DNA of 64,000 nt, taken from the NCBI RefSeq assembly GCF_000428905.1, contig NZ_AUAV01000011.1, positions 62,001 through 126,000 on the forward strand, given 5' to 3'. This DNA comes from Brumicola pallidula DSM 14239 = ACAM 615. Lineage in GTDB: Bacteria > Pseudomonadota > Gammaproteobacteria > Enterobacterales > Alteromonadaceae. A program made the translations under genes and the position numbers. This document shows, piece after piece, positions 46,629 through 57,000 of this stretch (positions are counted from its first letter, which is position 1; the number at the start of each line of letters is the position of its first letter). Under the pieces are notes generated by a model, which made no database searches, had not been told where the DNA came from, and saw nothing but the letters and a program-made list of their open reading frames with translations.

Positions 46629-48632
46629 ATGCAAAAAATTAAAGTTTACAATCGCAAAATTGCGTCCTTAACCATATTAGGTACTTTCGCTGCCTTAATA
46701 TTGTCGCTAATAGAACCACTCATGGGTTGGGTTTTAGTGTTATGTGCCTGCTCATTTTGTATTACTTTATATAAATCAATTGCATATAGTAGCCCACTGA
46801 AAAATTCAGTATTGAATTTACTAGCACTACTGTGTATCTCAATTTTAATTTGGTTAGCGGCCGATTATGGCTTGTTAAACACCATGATTAATTTATTGGT
46901 GGTCGCTTGTTGCTTAAAAATTCTCAATTTACATCACACTGGCGACTATCAAATGGTAGCGTCGATCCAGCTTTTTTTGGTTGCGTGTGGTCTTATTTTT
47001 CATCAAAGCTTGCTCAATAGTTTGTTTTACGCATTTCTTATCATCTTAATTTTTTGCGTACTACACGCTATTAAAATTAAAGAGACAGGCCTTAAGACAT
47101 ATTCAAAGCATACGGTTATTCTTCTTTTACAAGCAATACCAGTGGCGGCTCTGCTATTTTTTGTCACCCCAAAATTGTCCCCTTTATGGCAAATGCCGGT
47201 TAACCAATCTAACAAAACCGGCTTGTCGGAAAAAATGACACCGGGTGACATTGCCCATTTAGCAAAGTCGGATGAGCTCGTTTTTAGGGCCGAATTTACC
47301 GGGCCTTTGCCATCTCCGCAACAACGCTATTGGCGTGCTATTGTATTGGACGAATTTGATGGCAAAAGCTGGTCCATTTCAAACACAAATAAAAGTTTCG
47401 ATGGTCCACAAATGATAGAATTTAAGGGCCAGGCATTGGACTATGTTGTGATAGCTCAACCGACATCAACAAAATGGCTGTATTCATTAGATATCCCAAT
47501 TTTAATTCAAGGCTTATCTATGCAAACTATTTTAACCAACCAACAATTTCAATTAACCGGCAGAACCCCTTTATACACGCAAGGCTTGTACGCTGTTAAA
47601 TCATTTGTAGAACAGCCTCTAAACATATATAAAGGATACGAAAATCTGTCTCAATATTTGCAAATACCGTCATCCGGAAATCCCGAGACCGTCGAATTTG
47701 TTAGTGAAAACATCAATACCTCAATGACGACTCAAGAGAAGATAGACAAGCTAAAGGCGACATTTTCATACGGTGATTTTCGCTACACACTGTCGCCACC
47801 ATTGATGCAATCGGCACCGATTGATGAGTTTTTATTTGAAAAGAAAGCCGGCTTTTGTTCGCATTATGCATCCGCCCTCACCTACATGTTGCGCCTTGCA
47901 AACGTTCCGGCTCGAATTGTCACGGGATATCAAGGAGGGGAAGTTCAGTCTGGCAATGTGATTAGCGTACATCAATTTGACGCACACGCTTGGGTTGAAG
48001 CTTGGGAAGATGACAAAGGTTGGATGCGCATTGACCCAACAGCTATTGTCGCGCCGAATAGGGTATTATCAGGCCTGCTAAGCATGGTGCAAAATAGACA
48101 AGAATTTAGACAGCAATCACCCTTTTCCCTCACCAACTTAAAAGAATATGCCGTATTTAATCAATTAAGGCTATTAATGGCGAATATTGATCATACTTGG
48201 GATCAATCCATATTGAGTTACAACCAAGAAAGGCAAAAATCACTACTGAAAAAAATATTCGGAAATATGAAAGCAGAAAGCTTTAGCTATGCACTCATTG
48301 GCAGCTTTGTCATTATTGGTTTGTTTATTAGTTTATTATTTATACCCAAACGAAAAGCAAAAGGGTCAGATGAAATGGAATGGATAGATAAGCTGTTTCA
48401 GTTATTCGAAAAGCAAAAACTATCCCGTATTGAGAATGAAACACTGCAACAATTTAGTCAGCGCATTCAACCGCAGTTAACACCACAGGCCAGTAATGCA
48501 CTGGGCTTTATAGTGAAAGAATACTATGAGTGGAAATACACAGGCTTACAACAACCAGCGCCATTTAAAATACTGAAAAACCGCCTATACAAACATATAG
48601 TGATGGTGCAATCACAATTTACCAATAAATGA
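46629..48632 (+). CDS. TgpA-type membrane transglutaminase (DUF3488)
   Basis: The 667-aa protein begins with a hydrophobic region of about six membrane segments (ASLTILGTFAALILSLIEPL onward), then a periplasmic domain with the transglutaminase core: KKAGFCSHYASALTYMLRLA (catalytic Cys), DAHAWVEAWEDDKGWMRIDP (catalytic His and Asp). One further membrane segment (SYALIGSFVIIGLFISLLFI) precedes a cytoplasmic tail with DUF4129-like sequence. In Pseudomonas TgpA is essential; substrate is unknown. The ATG at 46629 directly follows the DUF58 stop; an overlapping upstream frame is not used. Confidence 0.92.
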   Translation: MQKIKVYNRKIASLTILGTFAALILSLIEPLMGWVLVLCACSFCITLYKSIAYSSPLKNSVLNLLALLCISILIWLAADYGLLNTMINLLVVACCLKILNLHHTGDYQMVASIQLFLVACGLIFHQSLLNSLFYAFLIILIFCVLHAIKIKETGLKTYSKHTVILLLQAIPVAALLFFVTPKLSPLWQMPVNQSNKTGLSEKMTPGDIAHLAKSDELVFRAEFTGPLPSPQQRYWRAIVLDEFDGKSWSISNTNKSFDGPQMIEFKGQALDYVVIAQPTSTKWLYSLDIPILIQGLSMQTILTNQQFQLTGRTPLYTQGLYAVKSFVEQPLNIYKGYENLSQYLQIPSSGNPETVEFVSENINTSMTTQEKIDKLKATFSYGDFRYTLSPPLMQSAPIDEFLFEKKAGFCSHYASALTYMLRLANVPARIVTGYQGGEVQSGNVISVHQFDAHAWVEAWEDDKGWMRIDPTAIVAPNRVLSGLLSMVQNRQEFRQQSPFSLTNLKEYAVFNQLRLLMANIDHTWDQSILSYNQERQKSLLKKIFGNMKAESFSYALIGSFVIIGLFISLLFIPKRKAKGSDEMEWIDKLFQLFEKQKLSRIENETLQQFSQRIQPQLTPQASNALGFIVKEYYEWKYTGLQQPAPFKILKNRLYKHIVMVQSQFTNK

Positions 48633-48661
48633 GTTGAAGCCAGCGCGTTCTTATAGATATA

Positions 48662-48687
48662 AAAAAACCCAGCTTGAGCTGGGTTTT
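48662..48687. terminator. Bidirectional terminator between tgpA and EF-G genes
   Basis: AAAACCCAGC, loop TTGA, GCTGGGTTTT with an A-run before and T5 after. It serves the transglutaminase operon on the plus strand and the EF-G gene on the minus strand. Confidence 0.9.
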
Positions 48688-48714
48688 TCAATCTTTCTAT
48701 TAGCTACAAAAACA

Positions 48715-50802
48715 CTATTTCTTAGCTGCTTTTCTCGCTTTAACTTCTTCAATAACTGACTCAGCAACGTTTGCTGGGCATGGGTTGTAGTGTGAGAACT
48801 CCATAGAGAACTGACCACGACCTGAAGTCATTGTACGAAGTGAACCAATATAACCAAACATTTCTGAAAGTGGCACATCAGCTTTAACGCGCACACCTGT
48901 TACACCCGCTTCTTGATCTTTAATCATGCCACGACGACGGTTTAAGTCACCAATAACATCACCAACATGGTCGTCTGGCGTGTAAACGTCAACTTTCATG
49001 ATTGGTTCAATTAACTGTGGTCCCGCTTTTGGAATTGATTGACGAAAAGCACCTTTAGCTGCAATCTCAAATGCGATAGCAGATGAATCTACGGCATGGA
49101 AACCACCATCGTACAATTCAACTTCAACATCAAGTACTGGGAAGCCAGCCATAACGCCTTCACCCATCATGCCTCTAAAGCCTTTCTCAATGGCTGGGAA
49201 AAATTCCTTAGGAACATTACCACCAACAACTTTTGACACAAATGTAAAGCCAGTGTTTGCTTCGCCAGGGCGAATTTTATAGTCAATTTTACCAAACTGA
49301 CCAGAACCACCAGACTGTTTCTTATGCGTATAAGAATCATCAATTTCTTTGGTGATTGTTTCACGGTAGGCAACTTGAGGCTTACCAACCGTTAACTCAA
49401 CGCCATAAGTACGCTTAAGAATGTCTACTTTAATGTCTAAGTGAAGTTCACCCATTCCACGCAAGATGGTTTCACCAGAATCTTCATCAGTTTCAACTTT
49501 GAAAGTTGGATCTTCAGCAACCATTTTACCAATTGCAATACCCATTTTCTCTGTAGAGCCTTTATCTGCAGGCGCAACAGCGATAGAGATTACTGGCTCA
49601 GGAAAAACCATTGGCTCTAGCGTACAAGCATGCTTGGGATCACATAAGGTATGACCTGTTTGCACGTTCTTCATACCCACGATAGCAATGATATCACCAG
49701 CTTGCGCTGAACTTATTTCAGTACGGTCATTTGCGTGCATTTCTACCATACGGCCAACACGTTCTGTCTTGCCCGTAAACGAGTTAAGAATGCTGTCGCC
49801 CTTATTCAATGTACCTGAGTAGATACGAATAAAAGTTAAGGCGCCAAAACGGTCATCCATGATTTTAAATGCTAATGCACGGAAAGGTTCAGTAGGAGAA
49901 ACAATCGCTTTATTACCATTCGGCTCACCAAATTCATCAGTCAAATCTTGTGGATCAACTTCAGCAGGTGCTGGCAAGTAATCAACGACAGCGTCAAGAA
50001 TATTCTGAACACCTTTGTTCTTAAAAGCAGAACCACAGTATGTTGGGAAGAAATCAAGCTTGCGAGTACCGTCACGGATACAACGTTTGACGTCAGCTAG
50101 AGACGGTGTTTCGCCTTCCATATACGCCATCAACAAGTCATCGTCTTGCTCTAATGCAGTTTCAATTAGTTGCACATGGTATTCATTCACCTTGTCAACC
50201 ATGTCTGCCGGTACGTCTTGAACGGTGAAGTTCTCAGGAAGACCAGTGTCATCCCAAACGTATGCTTTTTTCTCAAGCACATCAACAATACCGACGAAGT
50301 CGTCTTCAATACCGATTGGCAATGCCATTATGAGCGGGTTCGCACCCAACACATCTTTAACTTGCTTCACAACACGGTAGAAGTCAGCACCCATGCGGTC
50401 CATCTTATTTACAAAGATGATACGCGCGACTTCTGAGTCGTTCGCGTAGCGCCAGTTTGTTTCTGATTGTGGCTCAACACCACCAGATCCGCAGAAAACT
50501 CCGACACCACCATCGAGTACTTTCAATGAACGGTAAACTTCAACAGTGAAATCAACGTGTCCAGGAGTATCGATAATGTTCATGCGGTAGTCTTTCCAGA
50601 AACATGTAGTCGCAGCAGACTGAATAGTAATACCGCGCTCTGCTTCTTGTTCCATGAAGTCCGTGGTTGATTCACCATCATGAACTTCGCCGGTTTTATG
50701 GATTTTACCGGTAAGTTTCAAAATTCGTTCTGTTGTGGTCGTTTTACCCGCGTCAACGTGAGCAAAAATACCTATGTTTCTGTAGCGTGCTAAATCTGTC
50801 AT
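48715..50802 (-). CDS. fusA: Elongation factor G, stand-alone copy
   Basis: EF-G is the GTPase that drives translocation and, with RRF, ribosome recycling. The 695-aa protein shows G1 [19 protein letters not shown]3 [16 protein letters not shown]4 VNKMDR, G5 GSAFKN and domains II-V including YRETIT and the domain IV loop near [12 protein letters not shown]. It is not beside rpsL, rpsG or tuf, so this is not the str-operon context; marine gammaproteobacteria often carry a second EF-G (FusB/EF-G2 type) at such a place. Whether another copy exists cannot be told from this window. Confidence 0.93.
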   Translation of the reverse strand: MTDLARYRNIGIFAHVDAGKTTTTERILKLTGKIHKTGEVHDGESTTDFMEQEAERGITIQSAATTCFWKDYRMNIIDTPGHVDFTVEVYRSLKVLDGGVGVFCGSGGVEPQSETNWRYANDSEVARIIFVNKMDRMGADFYRVVKQVKDVLGANPLIMALPIGIEDDFVGIVDVLEKKAYVWDDTGLPENFTVQDVPADMVDKVNEYHVQLIETALEQDDDLLMAYMEGETPSLADVKRCIRDGTRKLDFFPTYCGSAFKNKGVQNILDAVVDYLPAPAEVDPQDLTDEFGEPNGNKAIVSPTEPFRALAFKIMDDRFGALTFIRIYSGTLNKGDSILNSFTGKTERVGRMVEMHANDRTEISSAQAGDIIAIVGMKNVQTGHTLCDPKHACTLEPMVFPEPVISIAVAPADKGSTEKMGIAIGKMVAEDPTFKVETDEDSGETILRGMGELHLDIKVDILKRTYGVELTVGKPQVAYRETITKEIDDSYTHKKQSGGSGQFGKIDYKIRPGEANTGFTFVSKVVGGNVPKEFFPAIEKGFRGMMGEGVMAGFPVLDVEVELYDGGFHAVDSSAIAFEIAAKGAFRQSIPKAGPQLIEPIMKVDVYTPDDHVGDVIGDLNRRRGMIKDQEAGVTGVRVKADVPLSEMFGYIGSLRTMTSGRGQFSMEFSHYNPCPANVAESVIEEVKARKAAKK

Positions 50803-50969
50803 GTTTCCACTTTATAGGTTCTAAAAAATCGGGGCGAATTATATAGATTATTACGAACAAATTACACTGTTTTCAGTATATTCTTTTAAAAGAATTCCTA
50901 AACACAGTAAACCTCAGGCCATTAATTATGCAATAACAGTGTAATATATAGTCTAACCATATGAATTAA

Positions 50970-52100
50970 TTAACTTAAATGGGCCCCTGCAAGTATCATT
51001 ACGGTAATTTCGTCTCTGTCATGATAAAGGTGTTTGGCACTTAATTGATGTTTGATCTGACGATCATTCAAGGTATCGATGATAGTTGATATTAACCCCG
51101 TTACAGTTTGAAAACGTTGCTTCATTGGTAATTTCAGGTTAAAGATAGTGCTTGTGGCCTTTCTACTGCATAACCAATCGGTCATTAGTTGCGCAACACG
51201 CTCGGGCTTTTCAATCATGTCGCATACTAACCAATCGACATGACCATCTACGGGTTTATATTTAAAACCATCAACTGCCTGATAGTTGACTAACCCTGTT
51301 GCCATCAATGACTCATCCATGGTGCCATTATCAATCGCTTCTACACGTAAGCCTCTTGAAACTAACTGGTATGTCCAACCACCGGGACAAGCGCCTAAAT
51401 CGACCGCGGTCATTCCTTTTTGCAAACACGCACTTTGCTGCTCGGGGCTCAGAAATAATTGAATAGCTTCTTCTAGCTTCAGCGTTGAGCGACTCGGTGC
51501 ATCGGCTGGGAATTTAAGGCGAGTAATTCCCAGCAGCTGTGAATGGCGATTTTTAGGGTAAGAAAAAGCAACCGTACACTGGCTGCTATCGGAGAAAACC
51601 AAATGAATAAAAGGCAGGCCGGAATGTGGCTTGCTTGTTAACACCCCTTCCCTTCGAAGCGCCTGGCGCATGGGTACGGTAAACTTTTTGCAAAACTTAG
51701 CTACCTCTTTACCTATTTCATTATCGGCATGTTCAACAAATATATCACCCAAACATTGTTGACTAAGTTCGGTGTTTCCTTTCAAATAATCAAGAATACT
51801 GGTGATCCGGTCACTGGCATCGGCTAATTCAACATGGCCAAGAACGCAAAGGCGTTGCCTTGCAAAAATACAGTCGCTTAACGCAAGGCTAACAAACTGT
51901 TGCTCGATGCTGAGTGCGTCATAGAAGTGAAATTGCACCATTGCACTGTGTCGCACAAATTGACTATATCCATATAGTTTTTGTTCTGCGGAAACATGTT
52001 CAAGTTCAGCCCCAAGATCTGCTTCATAACCTTCTCGGCAATAAAACAACATGGATTTACTTTTTATCTTGTTGGTTTTATTAAATAAGGTGTGTTTCAT
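50970..52100 (-). CDS. rlmM: 23S rRNA (cytidine(2498)-2'-O)-methyltransferase RlmM
   Basis: RlmM methylates the 2'-hydroxyl of C2498 in 23S rRNA. The 376-aa protein has an N-terminal THUMP-like part (YCREGYEADLGAELEHV) and the methyltransferase domain with MTAVDLGACPGGWTYQLVSR (SAM-binding loop), VEAIDNGTMDESLM and DWLVCDMIEKP, plus the catalytic lysine region FNLKLPMKQR. The ATG at 52100 follows AGGAAAT; an internal ATG (MLFYCREGYE) would match the E. coli N-terminus. Gene order gcvA-ygdD-rlmM equals that of E. coli. Confidence 0.95.
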   Translation of the reverse strand: MKHTLFNKTNKIKSKSMLFYCREGYEADLGAELEHVSAEQKLYGYSQFVRHSAMVQFHFYDALSIEQQFVSLALSDCIFARQRLCVLGHVELADASDRITSILDYLKGNTELSQQCLGDIFVEHADNEIGKEVAKFCKKFTVPMRQALRREGVLTSKPHSGLPFIHLVFSDSSQCTVAFSYPKNRHSQLLGITRLKFPADAPSRSTLKLEEAIQLFLSPEQQSACLQKGMTAVDLGACPGGWTYQLVSRGLRVEAIDNGTMDESLMATGLVNYQAVDGFKYKPVDGHVDWLVCDMIEKPERVAQLMTDWLCSRKATSTIFNLKLPMKQRFQTVTGLISTIIDTLNDRQIKHQLSAKHLYHDRDEITVMILAGAHLS

Positions 52101-52103
52101 TTT

Positions 52104-52529
52104 TTATTTCCTAAGCACGGCGTACATTGTAAGCAACCAACCTAGGATCATAAAAACACCGCCAATAGGGGTAATTACACCCAGAAAAGAAGTACCTAAG
52201 AGGGCAATTGCATATAACGAAAAAGAGAAAAAGAAAACGCCAACAGCGACGCAAATAATAGCAATATAAAATAAATGTTTCTGATACAGCGAATATAGAA
52301 CGCTCAACACAATCAAACCAACGCCATGGATCAGTTGGTACTTAACCCCCGTTTGTAGCACCCCAATTTGATATTCATCTAATGTATCTTTGAGGCTATG
52401 CGCGGCAAACGCACCTAATAAAATGCCTAAAAAGAGGTAGAGGGCACCCAAAAAAATACCAATTTTGGTTTCTTTGCTCATGCTAAAAGTAACTAGTGGC
52501 AAGCGATCATTGCCTGTATGATTATCCAT
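52104..52529 (-). CDS. ygdD: DUF423 family membrane protein YgdD
   Basis: The protein has four membrane segments; the first includes LGAFAAHSLKDTL, the hallmark of DUF423, followed by QTGVKYQLIHGVGLIVLSVLY. Function is unknown. Two starts compete: ATG 52529 (141 aa), with GGAAG six bases upstream and overlapping the gcvA stop by 8 bp, and ATG 52481 (MSKETKIG, 125 aa), which matches the family length but lacks a ribosome site. The longer one is given because of its ribosome site and coupling. Confidence 0.88.
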   Translation of the reverse strand: MDNHTGNDRLPLVTFSMSKETKIGIFLGALYLFLGILLGAFAAHSLKDTLDEYQIGVLQTGVKYQLIHGVGLIVLSVLYSLYQKHLFYIAIICVAVGVFFFSFSLYAIALLGTSFLGVITPIGGVFMILGWLLTMYAVLRK

Positions 52530-53415
52530 GTTGGACTTCCACTTGTTGTAGCATCCAGTCAGTGAATACTTGTATTTTACTCACCTCCGCTTGCCCAAGA
52601 TGACATACCAAATAAAAAGCATCTTTACTTTCTATACTTTCTTCAAAGGGGCAAATCAGGCGACCGGAATCAATCTCAGGTTTAGCAAGGAGTACATTAG
52701 ATAACGCAATGCCTTGGCCAATTGCAGCTGCTTGCAAAACCAGCATAGTATGGCTAAACATGGGACCTTGATTAACATTGACTTGATTAACGCCAAAATG
52801 TTTTAACCAGTTTTTCCATGCACTTCTCGAACTGTCATGCAGTAACACGTGTTTCTTCAAGTCAGCAAGCTTATCCAATGGCTTAGCTTGCTGCAAGAGC
52901 AATGGAGAACACATAGGCGTTAAATACTCCGTATGAAGCTTGACAGCATCGACTCTGGGCCAATTGCCTTTACCGTAATATATAGCAACATCGACCGTTT
53001 CATCTAAAAAGCCATCATCTAAATCGACCGCTTTGATGCGAACATCAATATCAGGATGATTAATTGAGAATTGGCTAACTTTTGACACCAACCATTGACT
53101 CGCAAAACTAGGTGGTGCTGCGACCGTAATTGCGCCTTTAGATCCTAAAGCAAGTAATCTGTCCGTCGCGTCCTGCAAGTTCGAAAATATATCTTTGAGT
53201 TCTATAAAATAAGACTGCCCTTCTTCGGTTAACAACAACTTTCTATTACGTCGCAGAAATAGTTTTGTCGTTAAATGGCTTTCCAATAATTTAATTTGAT
53301 GGCTCACAGCCGCTTGCGTTACAAAAAGTTCTTCAGCAGCTTTTGTAAAACTCAAATGCCTTGCTGCAGTTTCAAAGGCTTTCAGGGCATTTAGTGGGGG
53401 TAATCTTTTTGCCAT
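52522..53415 (-). CDS. gcvA: LysR-type regulator GcvA
   Basis: GcvA controls the glycine cleavage genes in response to glycine in E. coli. The 297-aa protein begins MAKRLPPLNALKAFETAARH and LSFTKAAEELFVTQAAVSHQ, the GcvA-type winged helix-turn-helix, and has the LysR effector domain (GAITVAAPPSFASQWLV onward). The ATG at 53415 has GGAAA 8 bases upstream; two in-frame TTG codons precede it. It heads the gcvA-ygdD-rlmM block. No gcv operon is in the window. Confidence 0.88.
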   Translation of the reverse strand: MAKRLPPLNALKAFETAARHLSFTKAAEELFVTQAAVSHQIKLLESHLTTKLFLRRNRKLLLTEEGQSYFIELKDIFSNLQDATDRLLALGSKGAITVAAPPSFASQWLVSKVSQFSINHPDIDVRIKAVDLDDGFLDETVDVAIYYGKGNWPRVDAVKLHTEYLTPMCSPLLLQQAKPLDKLADLKKHVLLHDSSRSAWKNWLKHFGVNQVNVNQGPMFSHTMLVLQAAAIGQGIALSNVLLAKPEIDSGRLICPFEESIESKDAFYLVCHLGQAEVSKIQVFTDWMLQQVEVQHG

Positions 53416-53635
53416 CAACAATTTCCGCTCATTTATTTTTGGAAATTATACATTAGTTTTTCTAATTATTAAGAAAAGTTTTTATCATTATATTATTTGC
53501 TAATTTTAGCCTAATATACTTTTCTGTTAGTAGAAGTAAGCTGTTGTATTTTAAAGGAATAAGAATTTTACAACAAATTAATAAATTATTAACATTACCA
53601 ACTTAAAAGTAACAAACTAACTTAAGGAAAACAAA

Positions 53636-53908
53636 ATGAAACTCAAGAACAAATCAATATTTCTAATATTGACACTTAGCGTATTTACAGGGACAGTAAG
53701 TGCAAACACAGATTTAGTCACTGATAAAGCAATCACCATGCAATTTATCAAAGAGTCATTTGAAAGAGACAGCTTAGTTATAGACAAAGCTGACTTCGAG
53801 AACGATGTAAAAGCACTTTTGGCTGAAAAACCGTACATGCCGAAGCAACGCTTCTTCGCTCGCATCACTGGCACTCTCCCTGCAACTAGGGCTGAATCAG
53901 AAGAATAA
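53636..53908 (+). CDS. Small secreted protein of unknown function
   Basis: The 90-aa product has a classic signal peptide (MKLKNKSIFLILTLSVFTGT then VSANT, cleavage after VSA). The mature ~66 residues are charged, without cysteines, and include FIKESFERDSLVIDKADFEN and FFARITGTLPATRAE. No family recognised. AAGGAAAAC precedes the ATG, and the long AT-rich upstream region (53422-53635) can hold its promoter. A hairpin follows the stop. It looks like a real, independently expressed periplasmic protein. Confidence 0.7.
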   Translation: MKLKNKSIFLILTLSVFTGTVSANTDLVTDKAITMQFIKESFERDSLVIDKADFENDVKALLAEKPYMPKQRFFARITGTLPATRAESEE

Positions 53909-53920
53909 TAATTTATAATG

Positions 53921-53946
53921 CGGGAAGTTAATTAGTTAACCTCCCG
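53921..53946 (+). terminator. Hairpin after the small secreted protein gene
   Basis: CGGGA-a-GTTAA, loop TTAG, TTAAC-c-TCCCG: an 11-position stem with one mismatch, 12 bases after the stop. The trailing TGTTGTTAAT is only moderately T-rich. Confidence 0.6.
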
Positions 53947-53961
53947 TGTTGTTAATCATTT

Positions 53962-54026
53962 CTCTTTATAACGTTTCTTTATAACGTTTCTTTATAACGT
54001 GCCTTTATAACGTGTCTTTATAACGT
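53962..54026 (+). repeat. 13-bp tandem repeat, five copies
   Basis: Five consecutive units of NNCTTTATAACGT; the 11-bp core is identical in all five and only the first two bases vary. It lies between the small secreted protein gene and the end of ydiJ. Confidence 0.95.
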
Positions 54027-54099
54027 CCTTAATATCATAAGGTCTTTAATAGCGTCGATTAGTAACTTCCGTTACTCACTGCCGTATCGCTTCAATAAA

Positions 54100-57000
54100 T
54101 TATTCAATCAACACATCACAAATCGCTTCAATCGGATGCTGCGGCCTTTCGTTATCAAAACGTTTAACCTGGCTTCGACATGAATACCCAGTTGCTAGTA
54201 TCTTGCTGTTGTTCTGCGCTGCACTTTTCACCGGTTTGGACCAGCTCAAATCGTAAATGCCCTTAGAGTTTTCAAACTGCTCAAATTCATGTCCATAGGT
54301 CCCTGCCATCCCGCAACAACCTACGGGAACTATTTCAAGCGTCATGCCCAGCAAGGCAAATAGATCTTGCCATTGTGATTCAGTTTTTGGCAAGGCGGTT
54401 TTTTCAGTACAATGCGCAAGCAGTTTGTAAGTTGTTTTGCTATCTGCACCACTAGCTTGCTTCGCTAGCGATGAAATACGTTCACTTGGCACTGTCGACA
54501 ACCATTCTGTTAGCGTATTAACTGTGAAGTTACCTCTTTGATTACCTAATATTTTCGCGTATTCATCGCGATAACATAGCACCAGGGAGGCATCCGCACC
54601 GATCATCGTAATGTTTAAGGAAGCAACACTGTTTAGTAATGCTGAGGTAGTTTTGGCTGTCTTCTCGAAACGCTCAAGAAAGCCCTTAACATGCTGAGCT
54701 TTACCATTCGGTGAAAACGGTAATAATACCGGTTGGTAACCTAGCTTTTTCACCACTTTAATCATTTTTTCAACGCACTGCGCATCATAAAAGCTGGTAA
54801 ATGGGTCTTGAACTATAACTACGTAGTTTGCTCTTTGGGCATCGTTAAGTTGTCGTAAGGCAGCCATATCGTGCTTACATTCGATACTTTTAATTCGTTC
54901 CACTAGTGTTGGGTATGACAGCAATGGCGCATCAACGTAACCGATGACTTTCTTAATCCCGGCCTTCACAACCGATGAGGCTAAGAAGAAGTTAAAAAAG
55001 CGTGGTAGCTTAGCCATAGCCGGAGCTAAAATTTCAACGTTGGCAACAAAATGGTCTTTTAATGGCCTCGTGTAGCGTTGATAGTAAATTGATAAAAATT
55101 TCGCTCTAAAATCAGGAACATCAACACCAACAGGACATTGATTCGAGCAAGACTTACACGCCAAGCAACCATTCATTGATTCGAAAACCTCATGCGAAAA
55201 GTCGTCTTTTTTAGTCTTTGAGTTGCCTAACTTAGTAAACCAATTACTCTGAAATTGATGATAACTGAGGGCTGATGTGTCTACATCTTCTTTACTCAAT
55301 AGGCGCAACCATTCACGGATTAGTCCCGCTCTGCCCTTCGGACTATGCCGTCTATCATGAGTTATTTTACTCGACGGACACATCGGCGAGGTAGTGTCAT
55401 AGTTGAAGCACAAACCATTGCCGTTGCAACTCATTGCCGGTGCAAATTCATTTTTAAATGCAATTGGAATAGTACGGTCAAACGTGGCTCTTTTGGTATC
55501 AGAAACCTTGACCATAATTGCTGATGAGTCAAATGGCGTACAAATTTTACCCGGATTCATTTTATTCAGAGGGTCAAAAGCAGATTTTATCTTACGCAAC
55601 TCTGCGTAAAGTTCTTCACCGAAAAACTCAGGTGCATATTCACTGCGATATCCTTTGCCATGCTCTCCCCACATTAAGCCGCCATATTTAGCGACTAATG
55701 CAACCACTTGGTCAGAAATTTGATTAACTAGCTTTTCTTGTTCTATGTCGCACAAGTCAAGCGCTGGACGAACATGTAATACACCGGCATCGACGTGACC
55801 GAACATGCCGTATTTTAAGCCATGACCGTCGAGTAGATCTCTAAATTCCATAACAAAGTCAGCTAAATTTTCGGGTGGAACCGCGGTGTCTTCGGCAAAT
55901 GCAATGGGCTTTCTAATACCATTTATTTTACCTAACAAGCCAACTGATTTTTTTCGCATCGCGTAAATCTTATTAATTTCTGCTCGCTCATAAGTCACTT
56001 GAAATCCAATGACACCGCCAGTGCCTTTCTCGGCAGCAGTTTGCAGACGCTCCGAAAGCATTGCAATTTTAGCTTCAATCTCTTGTTGATCATCGCTGTT
56101 ATACTCAACCATATTGAGGCCCAGCATTGTTTTATTTTCTACATCAGTTATAAGATCAGAAACGCTATGCCAGATAATGTCAGCACGAGCCATATTCAAT
56201 ACGGTACTGTCGACCGTTTCGACAGAAGTCGCGTTCGCCGCAATCATACTTGGTGCATGACGTAATGCAGACTCAAACAAGTCGTACTTAACGTTGACTA
56301 AGGCCGTGTATTTTGGAATTTTCGTAATATTAAGTTTGGCTTCTGAAACGAATGCCAGTGAGCCTTCTGCACCGGTGATCAATCGGCTAACATCAATCGA
56401 TTGCTCCTTTTCATTATACGCATGTTCAAGATCATAGCCGGTAAGGAAACGATTTAGCCGCGGGAATTTAGCAATAATCTGTTCACGCTTTTGCACGCAT
56501 GTCTGCAGGATCTGTTGAAGAATAATACCCAGCGTATCATTTTTTTCTGCTCTAACCTCTGCATCCGCCATCGGCATAGGCGCAGTATCAATAACATCGC
56601 CATTTGCTAATACTGAAGTTAGGGCAAGAACGTGGTCACTGGTTTTACCGTAAACTAACGAACCTTGACCAGAGGCATCCGTACTAATCATGCCTCCCAC
56701 TGTAGCTCGGTTACTGGTTGATAGATCGGGAGAGAAAAAGTATCCGTGAGGTCTTAAAAAATCGTTAAGAGCATCTTTTATGACACCTGCCTGCACTTTA
56801 ACCCATCCCTCTTCGATATTGTGCGCCAAAATTTTATTCATGTACCTAGACGTATCCACGACGATACCAGGCGTGAGCGATTGGCCATTTGTACCAGTAC
56901 CTCCACCTCTTGCACTAAAAGTGACTTTAGGCCATGCATTAGCGACTTTTGCAATAAGACTAAGGTCTTCTGTTGACTTTGGGTGCAATACCGCTTGTGG

